DNA of 40,319 nt from Candidatus Omnitrophota bacterium (GCA_028713155.1 JAQTPA010000009.1:1-40319); one strand, 5' to 3'. Shown: positions 1 through 9,508, counted from the first letter of the stretch. Made by a program: numbers and translations. Notes: generated from the sequence alone by a model not told the origin.

Positions 1-579
1 CTTCATGACCGCCGGAAATTCGTGCCGATAAAATACAGCCTGGTAGCAGTGCATATTGATTTGGGATACCCTAAGTCCATCGCTAAGAAGCTGGAGAAAT
101 ATTTTAAGCAGGAAGGCTTTGAATACCATATTGAAAAAGTAGATACCCTGCGTAAAACCAGGAATAAGGATATAAATTGTTTCTGGTGCTCCTGGAATAG
201 AAGAAAGGCATTGTTTGAAGCAGCTAGCCGGCTTAAATGCACTAAGGTTGCCCTGGGGCATCATATGGATGATATTATTGAGACGATTTTATTGAATTTA
301 TTCTTCCAGGGCGAGATTTCAGCCATGAGCCCGAAGCAGGATTTATTTAAAGGCAAGATCACCCTGATCCGGCCGCTGGCCTATGTGGAAGAATATATGG
401 TTAAGCGTTTTGCCAAAGATGAACATATTCCCCACGATACCTGCATTTGCCCGCATTCGGTTACTTCTAACCGCACCAAGATGAGCAAGATTATCCAGGA
501 GCTAAAAAGGACCTGCCCGGAGATAAAAAAGAATATCTTCAGGAGCGTAAAGCGGATAAAAAAAGATTATTTGCTTTAA
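1..579 (+). CDS. ttcA: TtcA/TilS-like PP-loop tRNA thiolation protein, 5' truncated by window edge
   Basis: Frame is open from base 1 (LHDRRKFVPIKYSLVAVHIDLGYP...); motifs CFWCSWNRRKALFEAA and GHHMDDIIETILLNLFFQGEISAM typical of the TtcA family; the PP-loop would lie upstream of the window. Confidence 0.85.
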   Translation, partial: LHDRRKFVPIKYSLVAVHIDLGYPKSIAKKLEKYFKQEGFEYHIEKVDTLRKTRNKDINCFWCSWNRRKALFEAASRLKCTKVALGHHMDDIIETILLNLFFQGEISAMSPKQDLFKGKITLIRPLAYVEEYMVKRFAKDEHIPHDTCICPHSVTSNRTKMSKIIQELKRTCPEIKKNIFRSVKRIKKDYLL

Positions 580-609
580 GACCAAGAAGAGAAGTGCTAT
601 AATAAAAAT

Positions 610-1542
610 ATGATCTGGATCATCGGTTTAGCCTTTCTAGCCTTATCCGTGGTTATCATTATGCTGGTTTTAAAGATTTCGTCGCAGGTGAACGAGCGGC
701 TTAATCAGATGAACCAGTCTCTTCAGGAAGCCAATAAAATCATCGGCGCAAACCTGGGCAACGCCACGAGCGTATTCGGCAATGTCAAAGAACAGCTGGG
801 CAGGCTGCAGGAGACTAATAAACAGATTGTGGACATCAGCAAGGATATCTCCAGCCTCCAGGAGCTTTTGCGCGCGCCCAAGTTCCGCGGGGCAATGGGC
901 GAAATGCTCCTGGCGAATTTATTGTCGCAAGTATTGCCTAAAGACCATTATGTAACGCAATACCGTTTTAAATCCGGAGAGGCGGTGGACGCGGTGATTA
1001 AACTCGGCGAGCGCCTGGTGCCGGTAGATGCCAAATTCAGCCTGGAGAATTTCCAGAAGATGCTCGAGGCCCAAGACGAGCAGCTGAAAAATTCCTTACG
1101 CAAAAAATTCATCCAGGATGTAAAGAACCGGATCGATGAAGTTTCCTCTAAATATATCCTGCCGCAGGAGAATACTTATGATTTCGCGCTGATGTATATC
1201 CCGGCGGAGAATGTCTATTATGAAGTGATTATCAAGGAGGATATCTTTTCTTACAGCATGTCCAAGAAAGTCATCCCGGTTTCTCCAAATACTTTTTACG
1301 CCTATCTGGAGGTAATTTGCCTGGGCTTAAAAGGCCTGAAAGTCGAAGAGAACGCCAAGAATATCCTCAAGTCCTTAAGCGCCCTGGGGATCGAAATAGA
1401 TAGGTTCAAGGAAGAATTTAATGTGCTCGGCAGCCACCTGAATAATGCCAGCACTAAATATACGGATTCGCAAAAGCGCCTGGAAAAGGTCAGCGATAAA
1501 CTGATCAATATCCAGGATACCAAGCAGATCGGCATAAAGTAA
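610..1542 (+). CDS. rmuC: RmuC-family DNA recombination protein
   Basis: N-terminal TM helix, coiled coil, then RAPKFRGAMGEMLLANLL / YRFKSGEAVDAVIKLGERLVPVDAKFSLENF, the RmuC signature. Confidence 0.93.
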   Translation: MIWIIGLAFLALSVVIIMLVLKISSQVNERLNQMNQSLQEANKIIGANLGNATSVFGNVKEQLGRLQETNKQIVDISKDISSLQELLRAPKFRGAMGEMLLANLLSQVLPKDHYVTQYRFKSGEAVDAVIKLGERLVPVDAKFSLENFQKMLEAQDEQLKNSLRKKFIQDVKNRIDEVSSKYILPQENTYDFALMYIPAENVYYEVIIKEDIFSYSMSKKVIPVSPNTFYAYLEVICLGLKGLKVEENAKNILKSLSALGIEIDRFKEEFNVLGSHLNNASTKYTDSQKRLEKVSDKLINIQDTKQIGIK

Positions 1543-1553
1543 TTCCTTAGCTA

Positions 1554-1772
1554 ATGATTTTTAATCTCCGGGTTATTCCTAAGGCCAGCAGGAATCTGGT
1601 TAAAGAAGAGGATAAAGGTTTTAAGGTCTACCTGACCAAGCCTGCGCAGGATGGCCTGGCCAATGAACAGCTTATTGAGTTATTATCCGAACACTTGAAA
1701 ACCAAAAAATATAAAATAAGAATAATCAAGGGACATAAATCCAGGAATAAACTTGTTGAAATTAGCCCCTAA
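1554..1772 (+). CDS. DUF167/YggU-family protein
   Basis: 72 aa, VIPKASRN...VYLTKPAQDGLANEQLIELLSEHLKTKKYKIRIIKGHKSRNKLVEI typical of DUF167. Confidence 0.88.
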   Translation: MIFNLRVIPKASRNLVKEEDKGFKVYLTKPAQDGLANEQLIELLSEHLKTKKYKIRIIKGHKSRNKLVEISP

Positions 1773-2499
1773 AATACTTAACCCGCTGGAAAGCTTAAGT
1801 GCACCCCGGCTCTCCAGCGCTTTTAGCTGTCGCACTTACGGGAATATGTCTTTATCCTACGGTAACACGAAAGGAGCATTAGATAACCGTAAAAATTTCT
1901 TAACCAGCCTGGATATAGATTATCGGGATTTAGTCTGCGCTCAACAGCAGCACGGGAATAATGTCCGGTATGTTAATATGGAAAACAAGGGCAGGGGCGC
2001 GCTGGACTATGCAGCAGCAATACCGGATACCGACGGTTTTATTACCGATTTTAAAGGGCTGCCTTTAGCTATATTTACAGCGGATTGTTTATCTATATTC
2101 CTTTATGATCCGCACAGGCCCGCTATCGGCTTGCTCCACGCGGGTTGGCGCAGCTCCAAGGAAAATATTGCTCTTTGCGCGGTGGAATTAATGCGCAGTA
2201 AATTTCAGACTAAAGCCAGTGAATTACGGGTAGGTTTTGGTCCGCGCATAGGGGGTTGCTGTTATGCGGTATCCGCGGAATTTAAGAATTATTTTTCTAC
2301 GGGATTAACTGAAAAGGCCGGCCGTTTATACCTGGACCTGGCTGCGGTAAATAAAAAGCAGTTAGCCGGTACAGGCGTGCGGGAAGAAAATATATTTGAT
2401 AGCAATTATTGCACTTGTTGTGCTAATGCCGATTTTTTCTCCTTCCGTAAGGAAGGCCGGGCGAGCGCCAGGATGCTTTCGGTAGCGATGTTAAGATGA
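1753..2499 (+). CDS. pgeF: PgeF/YfiH-type polyphenol oxidase family protein (purine nucleosidase-like)
   Basis: Motifs QQQHGNNV, DGFITDFKGLPLAIFTADCLSIFLYDP, IGLLHAGWRSS, GPRIGGCCYAV. Confidence 0.9.
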   Translation: MLKLAPKILNPLESLSAPRLSSAFSCRTYGNMSLSYGNTKGALDNRKNFLTSLDIDYRDLVCAQQQHGNNVRYVNMENKGRGALDYAAAIPDTDGFITDFKGLPLAIFTADCLSIFLYDPHRPAIGLLHAGWRSSKENIALCAVELMRSKFQTKASELRVGFGPRIGGCCYAVSAEFKNYFSTGLTEKAGRLYLDLAAVNKKQLAGTGVREENIFDSNYCTCCANADFFSFRKEGRASARMLSVAMLR

Positions 2500-2747
2500 T
2501 CTTCCAGCCAGTATATAAGCTCGGGTTTATTCTACATACCTATAACACTACCCTTGAGGCAGTTAAAAATTCCCTGGCTGAATTCGGGGAGAATTTGGAA
2601 ATTTCCGAGGTTTTAGACCCTGCGCAAAAGGGTAATAATTTTAAAATCCACCTTAATACGCAGGATCCCACGCTTGTTTTTGACGTTTGTTCACAATTCG
2701 GCAGGATCAGGTCGATCAAGGTTGAGGAGGAAGGGAGGCGGTCATGA
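2496..2747 (+). CDS. small hypothetical protein
   Basis: 83 aa ORF overlapping both neighbours by 4 nt (ATGA junctions), consistent with translational coupling; no family recognised. Confidence 0.6.
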   Translation: MIFQPVYKLGFILHTYNTTLEAVKNSLAEFGENLEISEVLDPAQKGNNFKIHLNTQDPTLVFDVCSQFGRIRSIKVEEEGRRS

Positions 2748-3220
2748 AAGGCGCGCTTATTATTTATTATTCCCGCGGCGGCAATACTAAAAAAATGGCG
2801 GAGCTTATTGCTGATGGGATAAGGAAAGAAGAAATAGAGGCAGTGGTCAAAGATATCAAGGATGTTGGCGTGGATGACTTATTAAAATACGACGGCCTGG
2901 TTATCGGTTCGCCTACTTATTACGGCTCGATGTCCGCGGAGATAAAGAAGCTTTTTGACGATTCAGTCAAGTTTCACGGGAAATTAGACGGTAAGGTTGG
3001 CGCGGCATTTTCTTCCAGCCGCAATATCGCCGGGGGTAATGAAACCGCCATCCTGGATATCTTGCATGCCATGCTCATACATGGTATGATTATCCAGGGC
3101 GATTGGCAGGGCGACCATTACGGCCCGGCAGCTATAGACGCTCCGGATGAGCGCTCAGCTAAAGAATGCTTAAGGATGGGCTCCCGGTTTGCTCAACTGT
3201 TTAAAAAATGCATATCATAG
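2744..3220 (+). CDS. flavodoxin / NAD(P)H:quinone oxidoreductase (WrbA-like)
   Basis: IIYYSRGGNTKKMAELIADGI and VIGSPTYYGSMSAEIKKLFDD FMN-binding motifs. Confidence 0.9.
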   Translation: MKGALIIYYSRGGNTKKMAELIADGIRKEEIEAVVKDIKDVGVDDLLKYDGLVIGSPTYYGSMSAEIKKLFDDSVKFHGKLDGKVGAAFSSSRNIAGGNETAILDILHAMLIHGMIIQGDWQGDHYGPAAIDAPDERSAKECLRMGSRFAQLFKKCIS

Positions 3221-3519
3221 TACTGATAACCGCGGCAAATAAAAAAGAAGCGGAGAAAATCGCAAAAAAACTTATTCAAGATAAACTGGCCGCTTGTGTC
3301 AATATCGTTAGCGGTATAAAGTCCCTTTTCTGGTGGCAAGGCAAGGTTGACCGGGCAAAAGAAACTTTGCTTATCGTAAAGTCCCGGAAAGAAAAATTTG
3401 CTAAAATAGTAAAGTCAGTTAAAACCAGGCATAGCTATACAGTTCCGGAGATAATCGCTGTTCCCGTAACGAGCGGTTTTAAGCCATACCTTAAATGGAT
3501 AGATGATTCTATCGGGTAG
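3208..3519 (+). CDS. cutA: CutA1-type protein
   Basis: LITAANKKEAEKIAKKLIQDKLAACVNIV...SLFWWQGKVDRAKETLLIVKS...VPEIIAVPV. Confidence 0.93.
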   Translation: MHIIVLITAANKKEAEKIAKKLIQDKLAACVNIVSGIKSLFWWQGKVDRAKETLLIVKSRKEKFAKIVKSVKTRHSYTVPEIIAVPVTSGFKPYLKWIDDSIG

Positions 3520-3523
3520 CCCT

Positions 3524-4171
3524 ATGGATTATATTTTTGCCTTCGGCGGCGGAGTGCTGGTCAGTCTGACGCCTTGCGTTTACCCGCTTATTCCCGTTAC
3601 AGTCTTTTATATAAGCGCAAAAAGCGGCAGATCGAAAATAAGAGGTTTTATTTTAAGCCTGATTTTTGTAACGGGTTTAGCCGTTACTTATTCCATATTA
3701 GGCCTGATTGCTTCGCTGGGCGGGATAATTTTTGGTAAAATAAGTAATCATCCGCTAACGCTTATCGCGGTAGGCCTGATTATTATCCTATTTGCGGTCT
3801 CCATGTGGCTGGATTTATTTAATATCGCCTGGCAGGGGCCGCCGCGGGTTAATACTAAGAAAAAAGGCTATTTTGCTACTTTCTTGCTGGGCCTAAGTTC
3901 CGGGTTAGTCGCCTCGCCCTGCCTTACGCCGGCGTTAGCTTCTATCCTGGCTTATTTAGCGGCTAAAAAAAATATTCTCTACGGAATGAGCCTTTTAATG
4001 GCTTTTGCTTACGGTATGGGCATAATTTTAATCCTTGCCGGAACTTCCAGCAGTATATTGATCAACCTGCCTAAGTCGGGGAAATGGATGGCCTATGTTA
4101 AGAAAACCGGCGCGCTGCTGCTCTTATTTATCGGGCTCTATTTTATTTACAACGGGATGAGGAGATTTTAA
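3524..4171 (+). CDS. ccdA: CcdA/DsbD transmembrane-domain cytochrome c biogenesis protein
   Basis: Polytopic protein with LTPCVYPLIPV and SPCLTPALASILAYL Cys motifs; start set to ATG at 3524 (MDYIFAFGGG). Confidence 0.92.
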   Translation: MDYIFAFGGGVLVSLTPCVYPLIPVTVFYISAKSGRSKIRGFILSLIFVTGLAVTYSILGLIASLGGIIFGKISNHPLTLIAVGLIIILFAVSMWLDLFNIAWQGPPRVNTKKKGYFATFLLGLSSGLVASPCLTPALASILAYLAAKKNILYGMSLLMAFAYGMGIILILAGTSSSILINLPKSGKWMAYVKKTGALLLLFIGLYFIYNGMRRF

Positions 4172-4172
4172 A

Positions 4173-4676
4173 ATGAGGAAATATTCCGGTTTTTTAGTCA
4201 CGTTGATTGCTTTTTTTTGCTTTACCTGCGGTACTTACGCTGCCCAGGGATATACCGCTGCTGATCTAAAAAAAGCGCCGGATTTTCAATTACCCGACTT
4301 AAATGATAAGGTAGTTTCCTTAAGTGATTATAAGGATAAACAAGCAGTAGTTTTGTTTTTTTGGACGACCTGGTGCCCCTATTGCCGGACAGAGTTAAAA
4401 AGATTGAACGCCGAATTCGCGGGCCTGGAAAAAGCATCTGTAGCGGTCTTAGCCATAAATATAGGAGAGCCTAAATATAAAGTAGAGAATTTTGTGCAGA
4501 GCCGTAATTTAGGCTTTACAGTACTCCTGGATAGAGACAGCCTGGTCGCGGAAATTTATGACCTTTTGGGGGTCCCGGCCTATTTTGTGATAAACAGCGC
4601 TGGCCAGATAGTTTCTATGGGGAGCCGCTTCCCCGGGGATATTCTGAAAGAATTAGCCGGTAAACATTCAAAGTAG
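4173..4676 (+). CDS. TlpA/ResA-like thioredoxin-fold protein, exported
   Basis: Signal peptide; FFWTTWCPYCRTELKRL redox CxxC; VPAYFVINSAGQIV. Confidence 0.92.
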   Translation: MRKYSGFLVTLIAFFCFTCGTYAAQGYTAADLKKAPDFQLPDLNDKVVSLSDYKDKQAVVLFFWTTWCPYCRTELKRLNAEFAGLEKASVAVLAINIGEPKYKVENFVQSRNLGFTVLLDRDSLVAEIYDLLGVPAYFVINSAGQIVSMGSRFPGDILKELAGKHSK

Positions 4677-4759
4677 ATGAATAAAAAAATAGTCGAACTG
4701 TTCGGGTCCCGCGCATTTGTCAGCGTGGCTACCTGTGGCACACTAAAAAGAGAGAAGAT

Positions 4760-5794
4760 ATGCGAATAACCCGGGGATTAGCAACGGGAACAGGCAGCCT
4801 TCCGCATTTAGATGCGGATGAGGCATTGGACCTTGTCTTTAAATATGTGCCGGATGCCCCTTTCTGGCCGCAGCTTCCCAAAAGGGATTTTCGCGAAGGG
4901 ATGGTCGTACAATTCAGCGAGAACCTGCCTTGCCTTAAAATAAAAGGAAACAGCCTGGTTTTTGAGCCTAAAGAAAAAGAAAAGGAACTGGAAGTTTTCT
5001 ACGAGAAAATTATCAGTGATGACCTGGAGTATTTTAAAATAAACGCTGATTTTTCCGCTGGGTTACCTGGATTTTATGCGAGGCTTAATGCGGCGGATTT
5101 AAGACAGATAGATTTTATCAAGGTTCAGGTTACCGGGCCGTTTACTTTTCTGGCCAGCGTAAAAGATGAAAACGGCCGCTTACTTTTGTATGACCCAGTG
5201 TTTAAACAGGCCGCGATCAAGGCCTTAGCGATGAAGCTGCGCTGGCAGATTAACTTATTCAGGAAATTCAACAAGCCGATCATTGCTTTTATCGACGAAC
5301 CGTACCTGGGTACTTTAGGTTCGGCCTATACTCCGGTGAGCCGGGAGGATGTCCTGGGGGTTTTGAGCGAATTCGCGGAGAATATCAAGGAAAGCGATGT
5401 CTTGCTGGGTGTGCATTGCTGCGGCAACACGGATTGGTCGGTATTTACGGATTTGCCCTGTATCGGCCTGATTAATTTCGATGCCTTTAACTTTCAGGAG
5501 AAATTTGTCCTCTACAGCCAGGGCCTGAAAGGCTTTTTGGAAAGAGGAGGGGTGATTTGCTGGGGGATTGTGCCCACGCAGGAGTTCAGCGCGAAAGAGA
5601 ACGCGCAGTTTTTAACCAGCAGGATACGCCAGGGTATTGATAACCTGTTGAAAAAAGGCATCGCCGAGAAGTTATTGTTAGAGCGCTTGATGATTTCGCC
5701 GGCCTGCGGATTGGGGACGTTTGATCCGCAGAAAGCCGAGCAGATCCTTAAGCTCCTTAGCGAAACCTCCGCTTTTGTCCGGCAAAATCTTTAA
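4760..5794 (+). CDS. Methionine synthase (cobalamin-independent, C-terminal)/UROD-like protein
   Basis: ATGTGSLPH, VTGPFTF, FIDEPYL, GVHCCGNTDW, MISPACGLG motifs. Confidence 0.8.
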   Translation: MRITRGLATGTGSLPHLDADEALDLVFKYVPDAPFWPQLPKRDFREGMVVQFSENLPCLKIKGNSLVFEPKEKEKELEVFYEKIISDDLEYFKINADFSAGLPGFYARLNAADLRQIDFIKVQVTGPFTFLASVKDENGRLLLYDPVFKQAAIKALAMKLRWQINLFRKFNKPIIAFIDEPYLGTLGSAYTPVSREDVLGVLSEFAENIKESDVLLGVHCCGNTDWSVFTDLPCIGLINFDAFNFQEKFVLYSQGLKGFLERGGVICWGIVPTQEFSAKENAQFLTSRIRQGIDNLLKKGIAEKLLLERLMISPACGLGTFDPQKAEQILKLLSETSAFVRQNL

Positions 5795-5806
5795 AAAATA
5801 AATTAT

Positions 5807-5835
5807 TTGACAAAATACCGGAAAGGTTATATCAT
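5807..5835 (+). promoter_or_regulatory. Predicted sigma70-type promoter for the por operon
   Basis: TTGACA (5807-5812), 17-nt spacer, TATCAT (5830-5835), about 30 nt before the ATG at 5867. Confidence 0.7.
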
Positions 5836-5866
5836 ACTTAGACATTTTTACCGGGAGCTTGAATAG

Positions 5867-6421
5867 ATGAAAGAAATAAGAATCCATGCCCGCGCAGGCC
5901 AGGGCGCAATCACTACCGCTGCATTATTAGGTTACGCCTACTTTTTGAAAGGCTTATGCCCTTACGCCTTCCCCAGTTTCGGGGCTGCCCGTATGGGCGC
6001 TCCGATGAACGCGTTTGTGCGCGTGGACTCTAAGCCGGTGCGCTTACGCAGCCAGATATACGAGCCGGATTACGTCATCATCGTAGACCATACCATTATG
6101 CGTGGCTATAACTGTTTCTCCGGGCTTAAAGAAGACGGGATTGCCATTATTAACGGCAAGGAGGGGCAGATTCAGGCCCCTAAGGTTAAGCCCAAGCAGA
6201 AGGTTTTTTTAGTTCCGGCAAATGATATCGCCTTGAAATATATAGGAAGGCCGTTAGGGAATACCGCTCTCTTAGGCGCTTTTTGCGCGGCTACCGCAGA
6301 GTTGGCCCTGGACGACTTGATCGCGGCTATCAAGCATAGATTTAGCGCCAAGCTTCAGGAAGGGAATATCCAGGCGGCCAGGGAAGGTTTTGATTTAGTA
6401 AAGAATAAAATTAAGGGGTAA
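5867..6421 (+). CDS. porG: 2-oxoacid (pyruvate) ferredoxin oxidoreductase gamma subunit
   Basis: IHARAGQGAITTAALLGYA, FPSFGAARMGAPMNAFVR. Confidence 0.92.
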   Translation: MKEIRIHARAGQGAITTAALLGYAYFLKGLCPYAFPSFGAARMGAPMNAFVRVDSKPVRLRSQIYEPDYVIIVDHTIMRGYNCFSGLKEDGIAIINGKEGQIQAPKVKPKQKVFLVPANDIALKYIGRPLGNTALLGAFCAATAELALDDLIAAIKHRFSAKLQEGNIQAAREGFDLVKNKIKG

Positions 6422-6424
6422 GTT

Positions 6425-6688
6425 ATGTTTGGTCCATTGATTTGTAAACCGGGTTCCAGTAAAAGCAATAAGACCGGGCCCTGGCGCACCGAGAGCCGGC
6501 CAAAGTTCTTAAAGAAGGACTGTATTGCCTGCAATATGTGCGTGCTAGTCTGCCCGGAATCCTGTATCAGCGGCCAAGGTAAGAATACTTATGATTTTGA
6601 CCCAAATTACTGCAAAGGCTGCGGCAATTGCGCGGCAATTTGCCCCAAGAAAGATATTATAATGGTTAAAGAAGAAGGAACCCAATGA
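6425..6688 (+). CDS. porD: 2-oxoacid (pyruvate) ferredoxin oxidoreductase delta subunit, 2x[4Fe-4S]
   Basis: CIACNMCVLVCPESC and CKGCGNCAAICP ferredoxin motifs; location in por operon. Confidence 0.93.
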   Translation: MFGPLICKPGSSKSNKTGPWRTESRPKFLKKDCIACNMCVLVCPESCISGQGKNTYDFDPNYCKGCGNCAAICPKKDIIMVKEEGTQ

Positions 6689-7866
6689 AGGAATTATTAG
6701 AAGGTTCAATGGCTGTAGCCGAGGTTGTCCGGCTTTGTAAGCCCGCAGTCATCTCTGCTTATCCGATTACTCCCCAGACGCATATAGTGGAAGAATTGGC
6801 CCGGATAGTTGCTGACGGCCGGCTGAATGCTCAATTCGTCAATGTTGAGAGTGAGCATTCCGCAGCTTCGGTAGTTTTAGGCGCGGTGGCCACAGGCGTG
6901 CGTGCCTACACAGCTACCAGTTCGCAGGGGCTTTTTTATATGTCTGAAGTCCTTTATAATATTGCCGGTATGCGCTTACCGGTAATTATGACTACCGCTG
7001 CCCGCTCAATTTCCGCCCCGATAAATATCTGGAATGACCATCAGGACGTAGTTTCATTACGCGATTCCGGCTGGATTCAGTTTCACGCCGAAGATATACA
7101 GGAAGCGGTGGACCTGCATCTAATCGCTTACAGGTTAGGCGAAGATAAATCTATAATGCTTCCGGTAATGGTTTGTATGGATGGTTTTATCCTCACTCAC
7201 GGTCTGGAAACAGTGGATATGCCTTCGCCGGAACAGGTAGATAAATTCCTCCCCCCCTATAAAGCTCCTTATAAATTAGACGTCGAGAATCCTCTGACTT
7301 TAGGCCCGCTGGTCGATCCGGAATATTATACGGAGGCCAGGTACGCTTTGAACAAAACACATGAAGAAGCCCTGGCTTTAATTCCCAAACTGGCCGCGGA
7401 GTTCGCCAAAGTATTCGGCAGGACTTACAATGGCCTGATGGAAGGCTACCAGCTGAAAGACGCTGAAAAGGTGATTGTAGCGATGGGTTCGGTTTGCGGG
7501 ACAATTAAGGAAGTCATCGATGAATTAAGGGCTAAAGGCAAGAAAGTCGGTTTACTTAAAATCACATCTTTAAGGCCATTTCCGGCTAATGCCATTTATG
7601 ACGCATTAAAGAATACGCCTAAGTTAGCGGTTATTGACCGCGCGTTATCCTTGGGGTCCTTTGCTCCGTTATCCGCGGAGGTAAAAGCGGTATTCTTCGG
7701 CAAGCCTAAGAAGCCCAAGAATATAAGCAGTTTTGTAGTAGGCATGGGCGGACGCGACATTACTAAAGATTCCATTAAGGAGATTTTTCGCCTGATGAAC
7801 GGCAAGGATAAGCAGGCGGAGTTCATAGATTTAAAGCCAGAGCTTTTAAAGGAGAGTTATGACTAA
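6685..7866 (+). CDS. porA: 2-oxoacid (pyruvate) ferredoxin oxidoreductase alpha subunit
   Basis: VISAYPITPQTHIVEELA, VESEHSAASVVLGAVATGVRAYTATSSQGL, SLRDSGWIQ. Confidence 0.94.
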   Translation: MKELLEGSMAVAEVVRLCKPAVISAYPITPQTHIVEELARIVADGRLNAQFVNVESEHSAASVVLGAVATGVRAYTATSSQGLFYMSEVLYNIAGMRLPVIMTTAARSISAPINIWNDHQDVVSLRDSGWIQFHAEDIQEAVDLHLIAYRLGEDKSIMLPVMVCMDGFILTHGLETVDMPSPEQVDKFLPPYKAPYKLDVENPLTLGPLVDPEYYTEARYALNKTHEEALALIPKLAAEFAKVFGRTYNGLMEGYQLKDAEKVIVAMGSVCGTIKEVIDELRAKGKKVGLLKITSLRPFPANAIYDALKNTPKLAVIDRALSLGSFAPLSAEVKAVFFGKPKKPKNISSFVVGMGGRDITKDSIKEIFRLMNGKDKQAEFIDLKPELLKESYD

Positions 7867-7885
7867 CCATTTTATGTCTCTAGAA

Positions 7886-7915
7886 ATCCCGAGCGACCGA
7901 AGGGAGCCGAGGGAT
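7886..7915. repeat. Short palindromic intergenic repeat (ATCCCGAGCGACCGAAGGGAGCCGAGGGAT) between porA and porB
   Basis: Terminal inverted ATCCC/GGGAT; form resembles dispersed genomic palindromes of the ATCCCGAGCG...GAGGGAT type; its last bases contribute to the porB ATG (7914). Confidence 0.5.
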
Positions 7916-8798
7916 GAGTAAGACATTATTCGCTCCGGGCCATACCGCCTGCGCTGGTTGCGGCCAGTCTATGGCAGCGCGGTTGGTGCTGGATGCGGCC
8001 GGTCCAAACACTATTATCGTAAATAATACCGGATGCCTGGAAGTTTTTTCAACCAAGTACCCTGAATCCTGCTGGGAGGTTCCTTTTATCCACTCGCTTT
8101 TTGAGAACGCGGCAGCAGTTGCTTCAGGGGTTGAGTCTGCGGTAAAATATTTAGGCAAGGCCGATACCATAAATGTGATTGCCCAGGGAGGAGACGGGGG
8201 TACCGCAGATATAGGTTTACAGGCTTTATCGGGGATGCTTGAACGCGGGCATAATATTTTGTATGTTTGCTATGATAACGAAGCGTATATGAATACCGGT
8301 GTGCAAAGAAGCGGGCTTACTCCTTTTGATACCAATACTACGACTAGCCCGGTGGGTGCCGTTTCTATCGGAAACCTGCGTCCAAAAAAACCTATGCCTG
8401 AAATTGCCAATGCTCACGGTATTCCTTATGTAGCTGTAGCTTCCAGCGGTTTTGGCCAGGACTTGCAAAGAAAGGTAAAAAAGGCCCTTTCCCTAAAGGG
8501 GCCGAAGTATATTCAGGTGCATGTGCCTTGCCCCTTAGGCTGGAGGCATGAAACTAATATGACCATACAAGTCGCCAAGGCAGCCGTTGAAACAGGGCTT
8601 TATCCTTTAATAGAGTATGAAAACGGCGTTTTAAGCAGCCGCCGGCAGATCGCGCCTAAGCCGGTTGAGGAATATCTAAAGCTGCAGGGCAGGTTTAAGC
8701 ATCTGTTGAATAAGCCGGAAGAGATTAAAAAAATCCAGGAGATAGCGGATAATAATATAAAGAAATACGGATTAAAGGCTGAAGCTCAACAGGCTTAA
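7914..8798 (+). CDS. porB: 2-oxoacid (pyruvate) ferredoxin oxidoreductase beta subunit (TPP-binding)
   Basis: HTACAGCGQSMAARLVLDAAG, GDGGTADIGLQALSGMLERGHNILYVCYDNEAYMNTGVQRS. Confidence 0.94.
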   Translation: MSKTLFAPGHTACAGCGQSMAARLVLDAAGPNTIIVNNTGCLEVFSTKYPESCWEVPFIHSLFENAAAVASGVESAVKYLGKADTINVIAQGGDGGTADIGLQALSGMLERGHNILYVCYDNEAYMNTGVQRSGLTPFDTNTTTSPVGAVSIGNLRPKKPMPEIANAHGIPYVAVASSGFGQDLQRKVKKALSLKGPKYIQVHVPCPLGWRHETNMTIQVAKAAVETGLYPLIEYENGVLSSRRQIAPKPVEEYLKLQGRFKHLLNKPEEIKKIQEIADNNIKKYGLKAEAQQA

Positions 8799-8819
8799 GG
8801 ATAAAAAAGGAGGTAGGAA

Positions 8820-9299
8820 ATGGGAAAACAGGCAAGGGCGATTGTGGAGTTAAGTTTAAAAGACCTGGTTAAGGATTTGAATAAGGCCTATTGCGACGAA
8901 TGGTTAGCTTTTTATCTTTATTGGTATATGGCCCAGATTGTTTCCGGTAAGGCTTATGAGGATATGAAGGAGATGTTAGAGAAGATAGCTAAAGATGAGT
9001 TAGAGCATGCTGGGGAAATAGCAGATTTGATTATGAAGTTAGGTGACCAGCCTATCGCTAACCCGATGGATATAGAAAAGAACGCGAATAACCCGTACCT
9101 TATGCCTCCGAAGAATACCGCGGATATTAATAGGATTATTCGTATCGTTACCGAAGCAGAGGCAGACGCGATTGAAGTTTATAACAAGATTGCCAAGAAG
9201 ACGCTCGGCAAGGATAATGTTACTTATCAGTTGGTTACGCATATCCTGGCGGAAGAAGTCGACCACGAAGAGATGTTTGAAAACCTGTTAGAAAGGTAA
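8820..9299 (+). CDS. Ferritin-like/bacterioferritin-DPS-like diiron protein
   Basis: Four-helix pattern with AYCDEWLAFYLYWYMAQ, KDELEHAGEIADLI, EAEADAIEVYNKI, AEEVDHEEMFE iron ligands. Confidence 0.85.
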   Translation: MGKQARAIVELSLKDLVKDLNKAYCDEWLAFYLYWYMAQIVSGKAYEDMKEMLEKIAKDELEHAGEIADLIMKLGDQPIANPMDIEKNANNPYLMPPKNTADINRIIRIVTEAEADAIEVYNKIAKKTLGKDNVTYQLVTHILAEEVDHEEMFENLLER

Positions 9300-9312
9300 A
9301 AGGAGAGAAGCT

Positions 9313-9495
9313 ATGGCCAAGGTTTCAATTGATGCTTCTACATGTGTAGGGTGCGGTTTATGCGAGCAGTCCTGCCCGGAGGTTTTTGAAGTGCAGGGCG
9401 ACGGGGTTGCCCATATAAAGAGTCAGAATTGCGGAAGTTGTAATTTACAGGAGATAGCTGATTCCTGCCCGGTTAATTGCATTAAAGTAAGCTAA
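9313..9495 (+). CDS. Small ferredoxin
   Basis: 60 aa; CVGCGLCEQSCPEVFEV ... CGSCNLQEIADSCPVNCI. Confidence 0.92.
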   Translation: MAKVSIDASTCVGCGLCEQSCPEVFEVQGDGVAHIKSQNCGSCNLQEIADSCPVNCIKVS

Positions 9496-9508
9496 TTTTT
9501 AAAAGTTA

